Both the position numbers and the translations under genes were made by a program. From Oxyruncus cristatus (lineage: Eukaryota > Chordata > Aves > Passeriformes > Cotingidae), in contig VXAY01001959.1 of assembly GCA_013399855.1 (NCBI GenBank), positions 252,642-316,641 on the forward strand: 64,000 nucleotides of DNA, given 5' to 3'. Below the pieces are notes generated by a model that ran no database searches, had not been told where the DNA came from, and saw only the letters and a list, made by a program, of their open reading frames with translations. Of the stretch, positions 11,508 through 24,969 are shown piece after piece (the first letter of the stretch is position 1; every line of letters starts with the position of its first letter).

Positions 11508-14500
11508 GTGAAAACCCCTTTGTGTAACTCACTGGGCAATGAAAACCACTGAGTTCCTCACTGTTGCTGACCTGTGTCAGCCAGTCCCAGGAAAGGACTT
11601 CCCTGGCACTGAAGGAGGGATATAAATCTTTCCAAGTGCACCATAAACATTTCCCAGGCTCACCAGCAGGTAGGAAATCTTCCTGCAATCTGTTCAGACA
11701 GCACTGAATTCGGCACTTTAGAGATTTTTCTCTGCAGGTTTTGTCTGAATTTTGTAAATTAGACCTGGATTTCAATCTGTTCAGTGCAGGATACTGTGCC
11801 AGGAGTCTTCTTGGGCAAATCACATGATTTCTGCAGGTATTTCTCATAAAATTCATAAAAATCCATCAAAAGAACAGAAATTCTCAAGTTCCTTTTATTT
11901 CATAGCAACCTGCACACCTAAAATGCATGGATATACCTAAAATAGAAAAGTCTTTCATAGACTCTTCTGAATATGCAGAATATTCCCTCAGAAGATGAAA
12001 AACTCCCTTTGAATTTCTTTTGGCAGATGAGAGATTTAAAGCACAGGTCTCCTACACCCTGGGAAAATCCTGCTCCTCTTGCCCTGTAGGGACTGGCAGT
12101 GAGGAATCCTTTCCTGGGAGATTTCCTGAGTGCAGTCTCTCTTTTCCCTGTTTATTTCTCCCTGAAATTCAGGGAATTTTGTATAAAATAGCAGCGTGTG
12201 AGTAGGGAAGGGGCTGATGGATACACTTATTTAGCTGAATGAATTAAAGGAGCTTAGCCCAGGGCCAAAGTGTGTGTTCCACACTTATTTAAAGTGAAAC
12301 CTCCTTGGGGGGCTAAACCAGAGCTCTAGTTTTAACATTTTTTTCCCATTTTTTTTAGTAGTTTCCTTTTGTTTGCCTCATCTTTCTCCTCCACGTAGAC
12401 ATTTGCAAATTTTTGGATGGAAAACGTGTTTATGGACACTCTGTGCCTTTGCCATTCTGCATAGCAAGATTCATGCTGTTACAATGCCCTAAAAACATTA
12501 CTAAGCAGCTCCTGTGTGCCTGTTCTTTTGGCTCTCCTGGTATCCAACACTGCCATTTGTTTTCTTGAGCTTTAACTCAATTGTAGAAATGTACCTCAGG
12601 GCCCAGCAAGAATATGCTTTTTTTTGGGCTATTTACAAGCTCTCAAGTCACCTTTGGGTTGCAAAATTGCAAACAAGGAAACCACAGTGGTTTAACTCAC
12701 TGGTAAAACCACTTTTTACAGTTTTGAACTAAAAAAACCCAGAACCTAACATTAAATAAAACCTAGATATTATGTTCACTTTTTGTATTTAAAGTGTTTC
12801 ACTCATAGTTCACCCTCTATTTTTATTCTAAAAGAGCTTTAAGGTCAGCAGACATTGCATTTATATTTATTCAAGGTGTTCAAGATCAAATAAAGATGCT
12901 GCTAGCTTTAAAAATAAATAAGTTTAAAAATATATAGGTTTATGGCTCCTCTTTAGACAGTCCTAAGATATTCTGGTATTTGCATAAACTTGTTCTGTTT
13001 GTTTTATTCATCCAAATAACAAGGCAACAGAAGGACCAAACAGATAATTTGGGGAGAAATAATGAAGAGAAATTATGAAAAAAATGGAGAGAAAGAGATT
13101 AGACCCATCAATAGATTGTTGCTCTTTTCCTTTCACCCTTCCCAAAGTTATTTAGCCCTACTAAATTATTTAGTCACACGTTAGTGGGAAATAAAACATA
13201 AATATGTCAACCACGTGTGCCTTGTTTTCCTAAGAACAGAAATGAATTGTGAGGCTGGAACAAAACCCTCTGTTGTCAGTGAAGAACAACACAGAAAAAG
13301 CAAGAAACCAAAGTATTTCCTGCAGAAGGGAAGAGAAGTCAGAGCTTCTGGGATCCAGGGACACTTGAGTAGTTCCACTCGTGCTTTTGCTGTTCCATGA
13401 GGTCACTTGTACCTGGAGCATCTTCCCATCTTTGAAAGGAAAGCCAAACACTTCCATGTCTAGGGATTATTTTAATGGATCATAATCATTTACTTGAAGA
13501 AAAAAACAGATTATGTCTTTATCTCCTGAAAAAGAAGAGAGAAACCCCCCCCGGTAAAGAGAGTGCTGGAGGCAGTGGAGCATTGATTGCTGAGCATCAG
13601 CCAGCTCAGGGCACGCTTCTGGAGCCCTCAACAGCTGGGAAAAGTTAAATTAGGGCCGAGAGGCTCTTGGAATTTGGGAAAGTCAAAGCAGCATCTGCAG
13701 TTTGAAGTGGAAAGAGGGTTGGGAAGAAGCCAAACTCCTGCTGGAGACAAAGCCTTGGTTTGGCAGATCCACACGGGGAAACACCAGGCCTGGCTGGGGC
13801 TTCGACCCACCTTCTGCCCTGCACCAAAACTTCAATAAGCATTTGTTACTGAGACAGAACTGCCCACAGGTACAAACTCTCTGTTTCAGACATAACAGAT
13901 ACTGCAAGGTCCTTAATCTCAGAGGAATGGGTGGTCTTTTATTCCTTTTTATGGTGCCACTCTGCTGTTGGACAGAAATTATTTGTTTGATAGTTGAGAT
14001 ACTAACCCAGGGATAGTTATTACTCACAGATAATTTGATGAATAAAAGATGGTGGCATAAATGTTAATAACTGTTTTCTTTGTTGTCTCAGTTTACCATT
14101 ATTATTTGAAGTTTTAAACCTTTCCCTGATTAAATCACATTTTTTAAGGCATCCTAATTTTCTCAAGCTTTATGAGAAGTGTCAGGTCCTGTGACACCAT
14201 TGACATCACCATGTCTTTGCTCGCAATTTGCTTTGCATTTGAGAACAGATATTACAACACAGATATTTTTAGGGACTAATTTCACAATTCTCCATGAAAA
14301 CTACCAAGGAAATTGTGTTTCAGCAGTGATATCTAATAAAAACTTGTAGTTTTACTTTCCTGCTTGCAGAAAGCATGAGCAGCACTGTGTTTTCAGCTGT
14401 CCAGAGCAGTGGAGATGGTTTGACAGGTAGGTAAAACCATCTCTCCACGTGCTCAGAGAAGAACATGCCTCACGAACACAAGAAACGGAATAATTAATCC

Positions 14501-15178
14501 GTAAAGGAGAATGAAGTGAAACTTAAAGGTCAGCTGAGCTGATGGGCATGTTTTGTAAGCATAACAATTTCTGAAATTGTGTTGAACTTCTGCAGGCTCC
14601 CTGTTGCTGGAAATGCCAAACATCTGCTTGTGCTGAGAGTCAGCTTTGGTTGTGGAGTTACCCTGATTAAGATCAGTCAGGCATGGAAAGGAACAGCAAA
14701 GTATAACTTTGTGGGGGGAAAAAACCTGAATTTTTAAGTTCTCCCTGTTGTAGAGGACTTAATCATTCATGCTGCTGCTAATAGGAAATTAAGTCTTTAA
14801 ATGTCAAACCATTGTTCTGCATTTTTCCCACAGCAGAGCCAGGGAAAATCTCTCGCTCCTTGTAGTCTGGCATTCACTCACTAGGAAAGGAGTAACAAGC
14901 AGAGTTTTCCCTGCTGCTGGTCCAGAAAGGATGCAAAGCAGTGCTCCTGCAAACCTCATTCCTCTGGGATGAATGCTGCACTCTGCCCTACTTGGATAGA
15001 ATAAAAAATAAATATATAATGCTGTAAAACAAGTATCCAAAACTGATTTGACCACAAAGTTTAAAACACTGGTGCTTGGAAGTGAAATTTTTCCAGGTTA
15101 TAAAAGAAGTACAAGCCAGAAAAATCTGGAAATAAACATTTTTATTGTTTGCACTGATGTCAATGCAGTGGCCTTAAG
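11508..15178. other. Unique A+T-rich non-coding DNA
   Basis: No gene, RNA or named repeat is recognised over 3.7 kb. G+C content rises modestly at 13560-13850. Open frames on both strands there (60-114 codons) overlap one another and look like chance frames. Confidence 0.6.
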
Positions 15179-15410
15179 TTGAAGGTGGGAAGGGTTAGAT
15201 GGGATATTGGGAAGGAATTGGGGAGGCCCTGGCCCAGGTTGCCCAGAGAAGCTGTGGCTGCCCCTGGATCGCTGGAAGTGTCCAAGGCCAGGTTGGACGG
15301 GGCTTGGAGCAACCTGGGACAGTGGAAGGTGTCCCTGCCCATGGCAGGGGGTGGCACTGGATGATCTTCAAGTTCCCTTCCAACTCAAACCATTCCATGA
15401 TTCTTTGATT
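15179..15410 (+). mobile_element. CR1 LINE 3' end
   Basis: Clear sense CR1: 'gggatattgggaaggaa' (15200), 'gtggctgcccctggatcg' (15255), 'ggcttggagcaacctggg' (15301), 'gtccctgcccatggcaggg' (15333), 'cccttccaactcaaacc' and a tail 'attccatgattctttgatt' ending near 15410. It is 5'-truncated, like nearly all avian CR1 copies. Confidence 0.93.
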
Positions 15411-16189
15411 TTATTAACAATAAATTCCCCAGCAACAAAAAACCCCAGAGAATCATCGTTCTTATAATGACTCCAACTGTCACTTAAAAATCCTTCCCCT
15501 GTAAAATATTTACACCTCAAAATTATGAGATGTGAGGCTAAACACGGAAAGTAGATGAAACATTCATTTTCAAGCTGCATCATATAGGAGTTGATTAAAA
15601 TATTACAGCAAGTCATTTTTTTCTTGATGAGAGATGCTATTCTCTGAACAGCAAAGCCTCAAGAGGAGATGGGACAGTTTGGACAGAACCTGTTTTGCAA
15701 ACACAGGTAGCAATCTTGATAAATAGACACAGCATTAGAGTTTTATTCTTATCAAATCCTTCTACGTGAAATTTTAATTTCCAAATTATAACTCCGTGTC
15801 GTTCAGTTCCAGTTAAATCAGCAAAATCATTTTGAAAATTAAGTATTCAGACTGTATCAAAATAGAATGGCATTTCTTTAAAATCTATTTTAGCTGTTAA
15901 AAGCACATCTTTATTCAGAGATGTAGGTCTTCCTAGTTTTTCTTTGGACAACACCTATTTTTTGATGCACCAGTATCGCTCCTGAACGTTACCATGCTCA
16001 AATCCCGTTCTGCAGTGCCAAGGCTGAACCAAAGGTTTCACATTCGAAACATCTCATTCCATCTTTTGTACCCCTTCCTTACAAACTTGACTTAGATTAG
16101 GAAAAAAACCCCAAGATTAAGATTAGTTCATTCCTTTTCTTTGACTCGCATATTTTTGTGCATGGATTGTTAAACACCAATACTTTGTA
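15411..16189. other. Unique A+T-rich non-coding DNA
   Basis: Nothing recognisable is seen. Sequence becomes progressively more A+T-rich towards the block at 16190. Confidence 0.55.
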
Positions 16190-16622
16190 TCGTTAAAATT
16201 GGAAAATTTTTACACGTACCACTAGAATTTTTATTATAATTTTAAAATATTTATATAATTTCGTGTTTAATTATAAAAATACTACATAATATATAATATA
16301 TATGAAAGAATCATATAATTATTATAAAGTTATGTTTATATATTTATGTACTTATATATTAGAAATTTCTAAATTTAACATTAACACTTTTTTATTGTTA
16401 AAATTGTTAAATTGTTACAATTTTTAACACTAATATTCTTCTTATTTTTTATTTTTATATAATTATATACTTACCTATAGAAATGTATATTATGCATAAA
16501 TATATAACACATATTATACGTGTTATATAAAATCATGTAATGATATAATTGAATTTTCTATATTTATATATTTTAAATTTTTAAATTTACCACTAGTGCT
16601 TTTCATTGTTAAAACTGCTAAA
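16190..16622. repeat. Extreme A+T-rich low-complexity block
   Basis: About 430 bp made almost wholly of A and T, with many TATA/ATAT runs and short palindromes (for example near 16288-16303 and 16495-16515). The phrases 'ttattgttaaaattg' (16390) and 'cattgttaaaactgc' (16603) recur, suggesting internal duplication. It ends abruptly at G+C-rich sequence near 16630. Confidence 0.8.
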
Positions 16623-17194
16623 ATCATTCCACAGGAATCTGCTCTGGGCCAGCTGGGTTCGTGAGGCCCAGCTTACCCGGGGCTCTCTGCAGCCGGGTGC
16701 AGTTCAAAGGAAGTCCTTGCAGAGTGAGAACATCATTTGATCGTGTTCAGCCCCTGCAGGGGCTGGTGTTCCAAGAAAGCTGATCAGCTCCCCCTTCCTC
16801 CCTGCAGCCAGGAGGGTCTCTCTCCCCACACGTATTGGGAGCTTTATCCCAAGGAATCAGAGCATTCCATCTCCTCCTCACTCCATGGAAACCTTCTGCC
16901 AAGCGCTGCGCACGCCGGGCCCTGAGATTTCTCGACACCTCAGCTCCTGACTATTGAACTCCAACCTGTCCTCACGTGAATTAATTTGTCAATTAAAATA
17001 CCCTAGCGCAGGGGTGTGGGGATTCAGCTCCCTGGATGTTGGAGGTTGGTTTATGGCAGCGCTGGGAGTGGTTTGGGAACACTCACCGCACTTGGGTGCT
17101 CAGGGGTGGACGAGACTCAACACCTGGGAGCAATAATCTGCTTTGCACCAGAATGGGCTTTGCCAAAGTTTCACAGCAGGGGGGAACTTCCTCA
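16623..17194. other. G+C-richer unique block with a few CpGs
   Basis: Composition shifts sharply from the preceding block. CpGs cluster around 16900-16920 ('agcgctgcgcacgccgggcc'). No promoter element, exon or repeat was recognised, and the CpG density over the whole block looks too low for a typical CpG island. Confidence 0.45.
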
Positions 17195-17505
17195 GGAGGG
17201 GCAGAGGAGGGGCAGGACTGAGCTCTGCTCTGGTGGGACCAGGGACAGCACCCAGGGAAGGGCTGGAGCTGTGTCAGGGCAGGCTCAGGTTGGATCTCAG
17301 GACAAGGTTCTTCCCCCAGAGGGTGGTTGGCACTGACCAGGCTCCCCAGGGCAGTGGGCACGGCCCCAAGGCTGCCAGAGCTCCAGGAGGGCTTGGACAA
17401 CGCTCTCAGCAACAGGCTGGGATTGCTGTGTCTGTGCAGGGCTGGACTGGATGATCCTTGTGGTCCCTTCCAGCTCAGGATGTTCTGGAATTCTGTGATT
17501 CCATA
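17195..17505 (+). mobile_element. CR1 LINE 3' end
   Basis: Sense CR1: 'ggggcagaggaggggcagg' (17197), 'ctggagctgtgtcagggc' (17263), 'gttggatctcaggacaagg' (17288), 'agagggtggttggcactgac' (17320), 'actggatgatccttgtggtc' (17446) and tail 'attctgtgattcc'. It is closely similar to the copy at 56541-56835 and starts at nearly the same CR1 position. Confidence 0.92.
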
Positions 17506-20500
17506 ACAGCTGTTAATATTCACAGTTTTGTACCTGTCATTTGCCAGCAGGATGATTTCTGCTGTCACCACACAAGGAGGTGGAAAGGGACATTCCTGCA
17601 AGGCACAACTACACTGGTGACCCCAGAAGAGAGCCATGTAGCTCAGTTCCTAAAATAATCAGAGATATTATCCAACTACAGACTAGAAATGTGGGCTGTC
17701 ACATCAGAAATCATTAACTGAATTTCATAAAAGCTTATTGCATTTAAGCTTCATCCTTCTGGGGAGCACCAAACACCACATTAATACACAGTGATGACAA
17801 GGGGGACAGGTGAGTTATTCCCAGTTAACCCTTTGAGGGGGATGAATTTTGGATGAGGTGAAGGATGCTCCAGGAAGTGCTAATATTGAACCGATCATAA
17901 ACTGTAAATTAGTAAAATCATTACTTTGCCTTCACAGAACTAGTTGATATTAATGTTGTAGTGCAGTGACTCATCTGACCATGTTTCAGTTACAGCACCC
18001 ATGTCTAGAGGGGAATTTTGTTAATTTGTGTATTTGCTTTGTTGGTTTTTAATATAGAAGTGGGCATAAAAACTGTTCAATAGAAAATATAAATCTGCTT
18101 TGTACCTGTTGTCTCTCTTTCTCAGGGATAACAAAATTGCTCTCTGGGACATAAAGATATAAATGTATTTATGCCATAGATATGATGAAGATGGCTCTAT
18201 GTGTACTGGACAATTTTAGAATTTTTGCATCATTTGAAAAATAGGTTTATGTACACACACACACATGGTGATATCAGCAATCCCTGGCTTTTTATCCAGG
18301 GTAATTTTCAACCCTAATTTGCAGGGTGGGTATAGAGGGAGATTTAGTGACTGTCAAACACTGTACATGCACCAGCCCTTCTCTGAAATAAGGATGTTTT
18401 CCTCACAATTTTGATGAAAACACGGTGTATAATAACAGCAACAACAATAACAGAAGTGCCTTACAATAATAATATCATTAGAAGAGCTGATATTTTGTAA
18501 GAAAAATGAAGGGAAGGAAAATTAATAGCAGTGCCATCAATAGACTGAATCTAAACAACCTATCATTGTGCAGACACCTGATTTTTACATGACTGTGCCA
18601 GGAAAATTATAAGCTTTATTTCCAAGCTGGCTTGTGCATCATCTTCATTTTCTAAGCAACAAGGAGAATTTACAAAGAAATGTTGTTCTACTTATGAGTG
18701 CTTCATAATGTGGCCTCAATGTTTAATATTATTTACAGAAAACCACTCTGTTTGCCGTGGTTTTATAGATGGCTGCAGAGCAGCAACTAGAAAAAAGAAG
18801 GTAAAAGGCAAAGTAAATTGTAATTATGTTTTGCCATATGGCCCTTGATTAAGGAAGAAGAGGTTTTTTACTACATTTTTAATTCAAAATGAGCTGCCTT
18901 TGCTAATATGGCAACAACAGCATCTTGGAGGAAATATCCTCCTAAACTTCAGGTGGGTCACTGCTGCCTTGGACGCCCATTAATAATTACCTTGATAAGA
19001 CAGCCATGATTAATGGACTTCAGGTGGTCCAACAGGACAAAGTGGAAATATTTGAGGCCTGACTGAACTTCTCAGAGGGAGGGGAGGGGTTGCTCTAAAA
19101 CTGAATTACAGGAGGTTAAGGTTACAGGGAAGAATATCCCTGTAAAACCTGGGACAGGCTTCTTACCTTTCCAGCAGCCTCCACAGCACAGAGAGCTGCC
19201 TGATTTGGGCTGTTTGAGCTTCAGCCTGTTCTAGTTCTGAAAGAAAGAGATTTTGGGGCCACTAAGGCAGTGATTTGGCCAGTATGTTGTGCAGCTCAGC
19301 AGCCCAATTAACTGCAGAATAGCAGAACAGCAAGAACAGAGAAGGAATATCACTTTGGGAAATGCAGTGCCAGTGATCCTTGGACAGCAGGAGCTAATTA
19401 CCAGCTCATAAGACAAAAAAAAACAACAAGGAGAGAAGAAATAAGAAAAAGTCACATATTTCACATTTCTGCAAGTCTGGCACAACAAATGGTGGGTTTG
19501 TGGGACTCAGGGGCTTTGGGTGAATGGTTTCAACTGCAAGCACCTGTCATATGCAGATAATCTCCAGGGCAAGGGTGGATAAGGCTTTGAAAAGTGATGG
19601 GTATGGCAACATAACTCATTATTGACTATTATTGTCATTTACATGTGCTTGAGGTCAGCCTGATATTCCCCATCTGGAAAGGAATTCCCTTCCAAGAACA
19701 AAGACACCTTGAGTTCTCTTCTAATGTAAATCCACCCTATGGATTGCACGGAAAGCTACAGGAACACATTCCACCCTTCTGCAGGTTAAGAGCTGCTTGC
19801 CATGAGAGTTTTCTCCTTTTTAGAAGTTTCAAGTGGAGAGTTCCTTCTGTGTCCTTCCAAGTTTTGCCCTTGTCCCCTCCTGGCTCGGTTTGTTGCTCCA
19901 GCCTCCTCAGCCCACGCAAAGCTCTGCTGGTGGTTGAGGTACCTGTGCTGCTCACTGGCAATTCTGCACAGCCTTTCCCCCCAAAAATCTCTATTTTTGC
20001 TGAAATTGGAACCAAATATTGAAGATCAGCTCTGCCTTCCCTTGGCAGCTGAATGCCAGGCCCCTCAGCAGGGTTAATTCCAGTCCTGGGCTGATGAATA
20101 CTCAGTATCCTGCTTGTAGACAATATTTATATATATTTATCTGTGCCACTTCCAAGGAAATGTCTGGAATACAAGAAATGCCTGCAACTGTGGCTGCAAT
20201 ACAAATACCAGGCAATTATTGCAATTTCCTGGGATGGTTTCCTGTTAAAACCAGCTGGAAAAGAGAAGCATTTCAATGAATAGAGCTTTCTGTTTGTGTC
20301 ATTTGTGTACAAATAAGTCCTTTAAAAGGGAAAGTCAGGTGATTTTTTTTCTTATATATGTAAGATTTATTTTCCACACACACAAGGGTATCCTTTCTTC
20401 CATTATTCCAACAAAACACATGATTTCTGCTGCTTGAGTTTCTTGCCTTAGGAACATCATGAGGTTCATCAAGGTCAAGTTCAAGGGCCTGCCCCTGGAT

Positions 20501-23500
20501 TGGGAGCTGTAATAATGAACAATAAAAAATTGTAAAATGTTGGGGTTTGCATGTAATTTCAGGCACGTTTAGGAAAATACTCCATGTTTCAACAATTTCT
20601 GCTCGCTTTTTTGTTTTCAGTGCTCACAAAAGCATCTCCCCAAGTAACATTATCTTGACATTCACTGTGTGAGGAACGTTAGACTGAAAAAAAAAATAAT
20701 CAATAACAATATTATTCCATGAAATCAATGATATTTCTGGGAAGAAAAGGATAAAGTTCAAATGTCTTTATTTCTTTATTTAGGGAATATTGAGGTAAAG
20801 GTTTCCTGCACCCCACTGTAAACCTGGCACTCGTAGCAAAAACTGGGGTTTCATACGCAGTGTTTAGTGGATCGGTCACATATTAATATGATGATATATA
20901 GAAACAATTCTGTTTGCCGACAAAGACTTTAGTGGGAGACTAGAAAATCTTATATCTCTCCTAATTTTCTCCACAAATCCTCCTTTTCCTACCAGTTTTC
21001 TGATGGGATCCAGCACAGCCTGAGGATGTGGCTTTATTTCTTTCTCTTCTGTGTTGAGCTTTCAACTGGTGCAACTTGGAAGAGCACAATGAAGTCTTTT
21101 TTATAGACTTCCACTGCCAGGTGTCCCTGGGTTTTTAACAGCAGAAAAGGAAGACTGGCTAGGCAAAGTTAATGAGTGTGAGGTTAGAACAGTAATGAGA
21201 AGACAAATATTAACCCAGTTCAAATATAAATCATAGTTTCAAGTGATGCTGCTGGAGGATAATTTCTATTTGATACAATGAATTTAAATAAGCCATTTAA
21301 AAGATGGCTTCATTTCTTATATGAAATGTTTTGATGCACAACAAAATTGGGTTTAGAACATGGGCTAATCAGAACAACTTGATTTACCATGGGATAGATA
21401 TTCCTGGGAGAAGCAATTCAGGAGGAACTACATCCTGGTTTTCTTGTTCTGACTGTGGGAAATGTTAAACAGAGAACCTATTTATGCCATAATCAATTGC
21501 AGCAGCCTTTTTAAATATTCTGTATTGTTAATACAAACATGTTATCATTATTAATAATGAGAATAATTGAAATTTTTTATTCCTTACTTCATGGGAATAA
21601 ATGTCACCATCTTTGTGCTCTTAGCCATGACCTGCATGGACACGCAGCCCACTGTGTTTTCTGCAAGATATATCCTAAAAATAAAGTCTTGTGCCTATAA
21701 CTGGTTTTGAAGTAAAACCAAACCAACCAAATAAATCCCCCCAAAACAGCGAAAGACCAAAAAAAAAAGAAACCACGACTTTGACTTGAGCAGGGTTTTC
21801 TCTCTGTTTCATTATTGATTTTTACATTTGTTTTCCATGTACTTGGAACGTGGTGGCGTGGAAATATCCACCCCAAGGAAGACAAATGCCATGTTTTTTG
21901 CTGGGTGTGGCATGGGCAGCAGGGTGAAATGTTAACATTTGCCCTGTTCACCTGCCAGCAGATAAGAGGATGTCTAGATAGATTATTTGTATTTTTTTCT
22001 TTACTTTCCTGTGGGGATTTGTTTGCTTTTCAGCGTCTAACACTTATCTAAGTTAACACAACACAATAAATTGCATGTTTTTCACGACTTCAACAGTGTT
22101 TCACATCATTCTGTAGCAGATTATTATCAGCAAAACAGAGGTCACCTATAAATACTCCCCCAGCTGTGCTTAGTCCCAAATATATGTGCTGAAGTGGAGG
22201 AGAAACCTTATTTTTTTTTAATCAGAAGACTTACTTCTCATGTCAAGTAGCAAAAATTATGTTGATCATAAAGATTAAGTAGGGGGGAATTTCCCTGCCA
22301 AGCCTCAGGGTTAAATCTTTCCTGGAGATGTGAATTGCTGATGGAATCAGGAAGAAAACATAAATACTTCCTTTTTGTGATTTATGGAACGCTTGAGAAT
22401 CCTCCTACACACCTGTAACAGGATAAGGGAATGGCATTGGAGAGATTGCTGGGAACTTCTGTTATGCAAATGGTTGTAAGTGGAAAGGATTTGAGTTTAT
22501 TCCAAACTGGAAATTGTAAGACTTTCCCTGATTAGTGATTCCCTTGGAAGATCTGCTTGGAAGGAAAAACCAAAAGGTGTGGAGCGAAAACCAGCTGAAG
22601 TGAAATATCTCTGTGGTTCCTGGCTGAGAGCATGAAATTATCTACTATCTAAAATGTGTATTTTCCCATAAAACACTGAGTTTCATGACTTTGTTGTGCA
22701 CCATTGCCAGGAGAGTGAAACCCCATCTATATTTAGACCCCAAAGGCATTATGAGTGCGCAACAACCTCCCTGGTCCCACTCCTTGGGGGCATTCTGGGT
22801 CAGCTAAACTCCTGTCAGGGTTTTTTTTCTAAGAACAAAGAAGGTTATTGACCAGTAGGAGAGAGAAGTATGTTTAGGGAAACCCCTGGAGAAGAGAGGT
22901 TCAAGGGTAACCAACTTTCTGTTTTAACAGAACTTGAGGTTCAACCTGGTTCAGCTCGAATTTCTACCCCCAAAATGACACCAAACCCGATGCCAGTGAA
23001 AAGGGAGGAAGTCTCTTTTTTCATATTTTGCAGCTAAATTTAAGGTAATGACGTGCATATTCAATACAAGAATACAGAGGAACTCAATATTTCTCTAATG
23101 GATTCGGTATCTCTGTGTTTGAGGACACTTCAGAGGATGGATCATCTGAAGGATGATTTTGATCTATAATGAAATCAATAAAACAGCAACTTATTTCAAT
23201 TCCTGTCACCCAAATGATCAAATTAACAAATTGTAAGTAAACATTTGTTTTGAATTTTTGTCATCACTGCAAATATTGAAAGGAGCAACCTCTGTATTTG
23301 TTTCATATCCAGACTATTACTAACTGCAATCAACTCACTGAATGTGTCGACCATACATCACATTTGTGTGGGTTTGAATCACACAATCACAAAGACACTT
23401 CCCTCCAGGCTGGGTAACTTGTGTCCCAGAGCTCTCATATCCACTCTTTCACAGCTGAATTCACTCTCCCACAGCCTTTTTCTAGACCCTGCTTTTTGTT

Positions 23501-24103
23501 ACATGCACATTGTTTATTCATTTGCATAGATTCCTGCTCTGTGATAAGTGATTCTTGTATTTTTGGCTTTGTGATTCACACTTAGACCCAGTAGAATTCT
23601 TTTTGGTGGCAGAAGCAAAGAGAGACATAAACATTAAATAACCCAAAGCCTCCACAGATTTCTTATGTTTAATTTTTCCAAGTTGCTTTAGTAATTTATT
23701 TTTAAAAAATCAAAGTTTGTATTGTATCAAAACCCCTAGATAATTCAAGAAAACCTGATAGAAACCCAAATTAAATTCCACTCTGAGAGAGGAGATTGAA
23801 ACACATTAAAATAAAATAGACACCACCATATTTCAGCACTATGTAAAAGAGAACATTTAAAAATCTCCACATGGCAATAAATCTTTAATCTGCAGCGATA
23901 AAAGAAAAGAGTGTGAACTTAATTTTACATTTCCTCTGTCTGTCCCAAGGCATCGGTTGGTGAATTTTGGCTTCCTGCTCATTGCAACTTCTTTTGATGA
24001 ACTTATGGAGCTACCGAGAAATTCAGCTGTGAAAGTGTGAAAGGATTTGAAAAAAACCACAACCCTCACTTTAATCCATCTCTGAGAAAAGTGTCCAGTG
24101 ACA
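17506..24103. other. 6.6 kb of unique A+T-rich non-coding DNA
   Basis: The longest recognisable repeat-free stretch in the window. A short AC run lies at 18253-18265. The overlapping frames at 19645-20022 (+) and 19737-20123 (-) and the frame at 21604-21951 (-) resemble no known protein family. Such repeat-poor DNA may include conserved regulatory sequence, but that cannot be judged from one genome. Confidence 0.55.
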
Positions 24104-24233
24104 CATCCCTGGAAGTGTCCAGGGCCAGGTTGGAGCAACCTGGGCTGGTGGAAGGTGTCCCTGCCCATGGCAGGGGGTGACGCTGGATGGGCTTTGAGGT
24201 CCCTTCCAACCCAAACCATTCTGGGATTCTATG
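24104..24233 (+). mobile_element. Short CR1 LINE 3' end
   Basis: Sense CR1 terminal ~130 bp: 'catccctggaagtgtccag', 'ggagcaacctgggctggtgg', 'gtccctgcccatggcaggg', 'cccttccaacccaaaccatt' and tail 'ctgggattctatg' at 24233. Confidence 0.92.
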
Positions 24234-24969
24234 AAAGTCAACACAAAATCTCCAAGCAAATGAGACCTTCCCAAAATTCATCTGCTTCAATCAGGTGTGT
24301 GATAATGTCCTTGTGAACAAATGCGCCTTTTTAATCTCTTACAGATTATCTATGTCCTTAAAATTATTATGTTCATGGTTCTTGGAAGGCTGATGCTAAT
24401 CCCCTTAAAGCAGAAGAATTATCATTTTTTATAAATACAAAAATACCAAGCTGTGCTTTGCACTTCCACCTTTCTGTAATGTAATCTCTTGCAATAAATG
24501 ATATGCAAAGAATATTCTGTTTCTCTGAAGATGAGGTTCAGTCGACTTAGTAGAAATCCACAATCTACAAAGAGAAAGCACATCAAACATTCTCTGCATC
24601 CATTAATAGCTGATTAAACAGTGACACTGAAATACTAGATCTAATTGTTTCCCCAATAAAAACTTTGAAGAGGCTCCTTGAAGAATGTGGAAATCTATGG
24701 GAAACATTCTCAAAGAGGAAATGAAGGAAGAAATAAAGGCTCAGAGATGCTCTGTAGATGATCTTTTTGTGGGCTAAAACATGTTCCTTACCATCTTCTA
24801 GGCCCCTGTACAAAGTCTCTCAGCCCGTATTCACAAACTATGGTCCCTCTCAAACAACACCCTACCCTAATGAAATAGCAAAAAAATAAGATTGCTCCCT
24901 TTCATGCTGTTAATCATGTATAAAGTGAACTGATCTATTGGGGTGAGGCCTCTAAAGGTGAAGGAATAT
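24234..24969. other. Unique A+T-rich non-coding DNA
   Basis: Nothing recognisable lies between the two CR1 insertions. Confidence 0.6.

Noticed and set aside
16623..16930. Possible CpG island promoter
   Set aside because: CpGs cluster in only about 20 bases, overall density seems low, and no downstream exon is recognised.
18253..18265. (AC)n microsatellite
   Set aside because: Only six or seven units; too short to report as a separate element.
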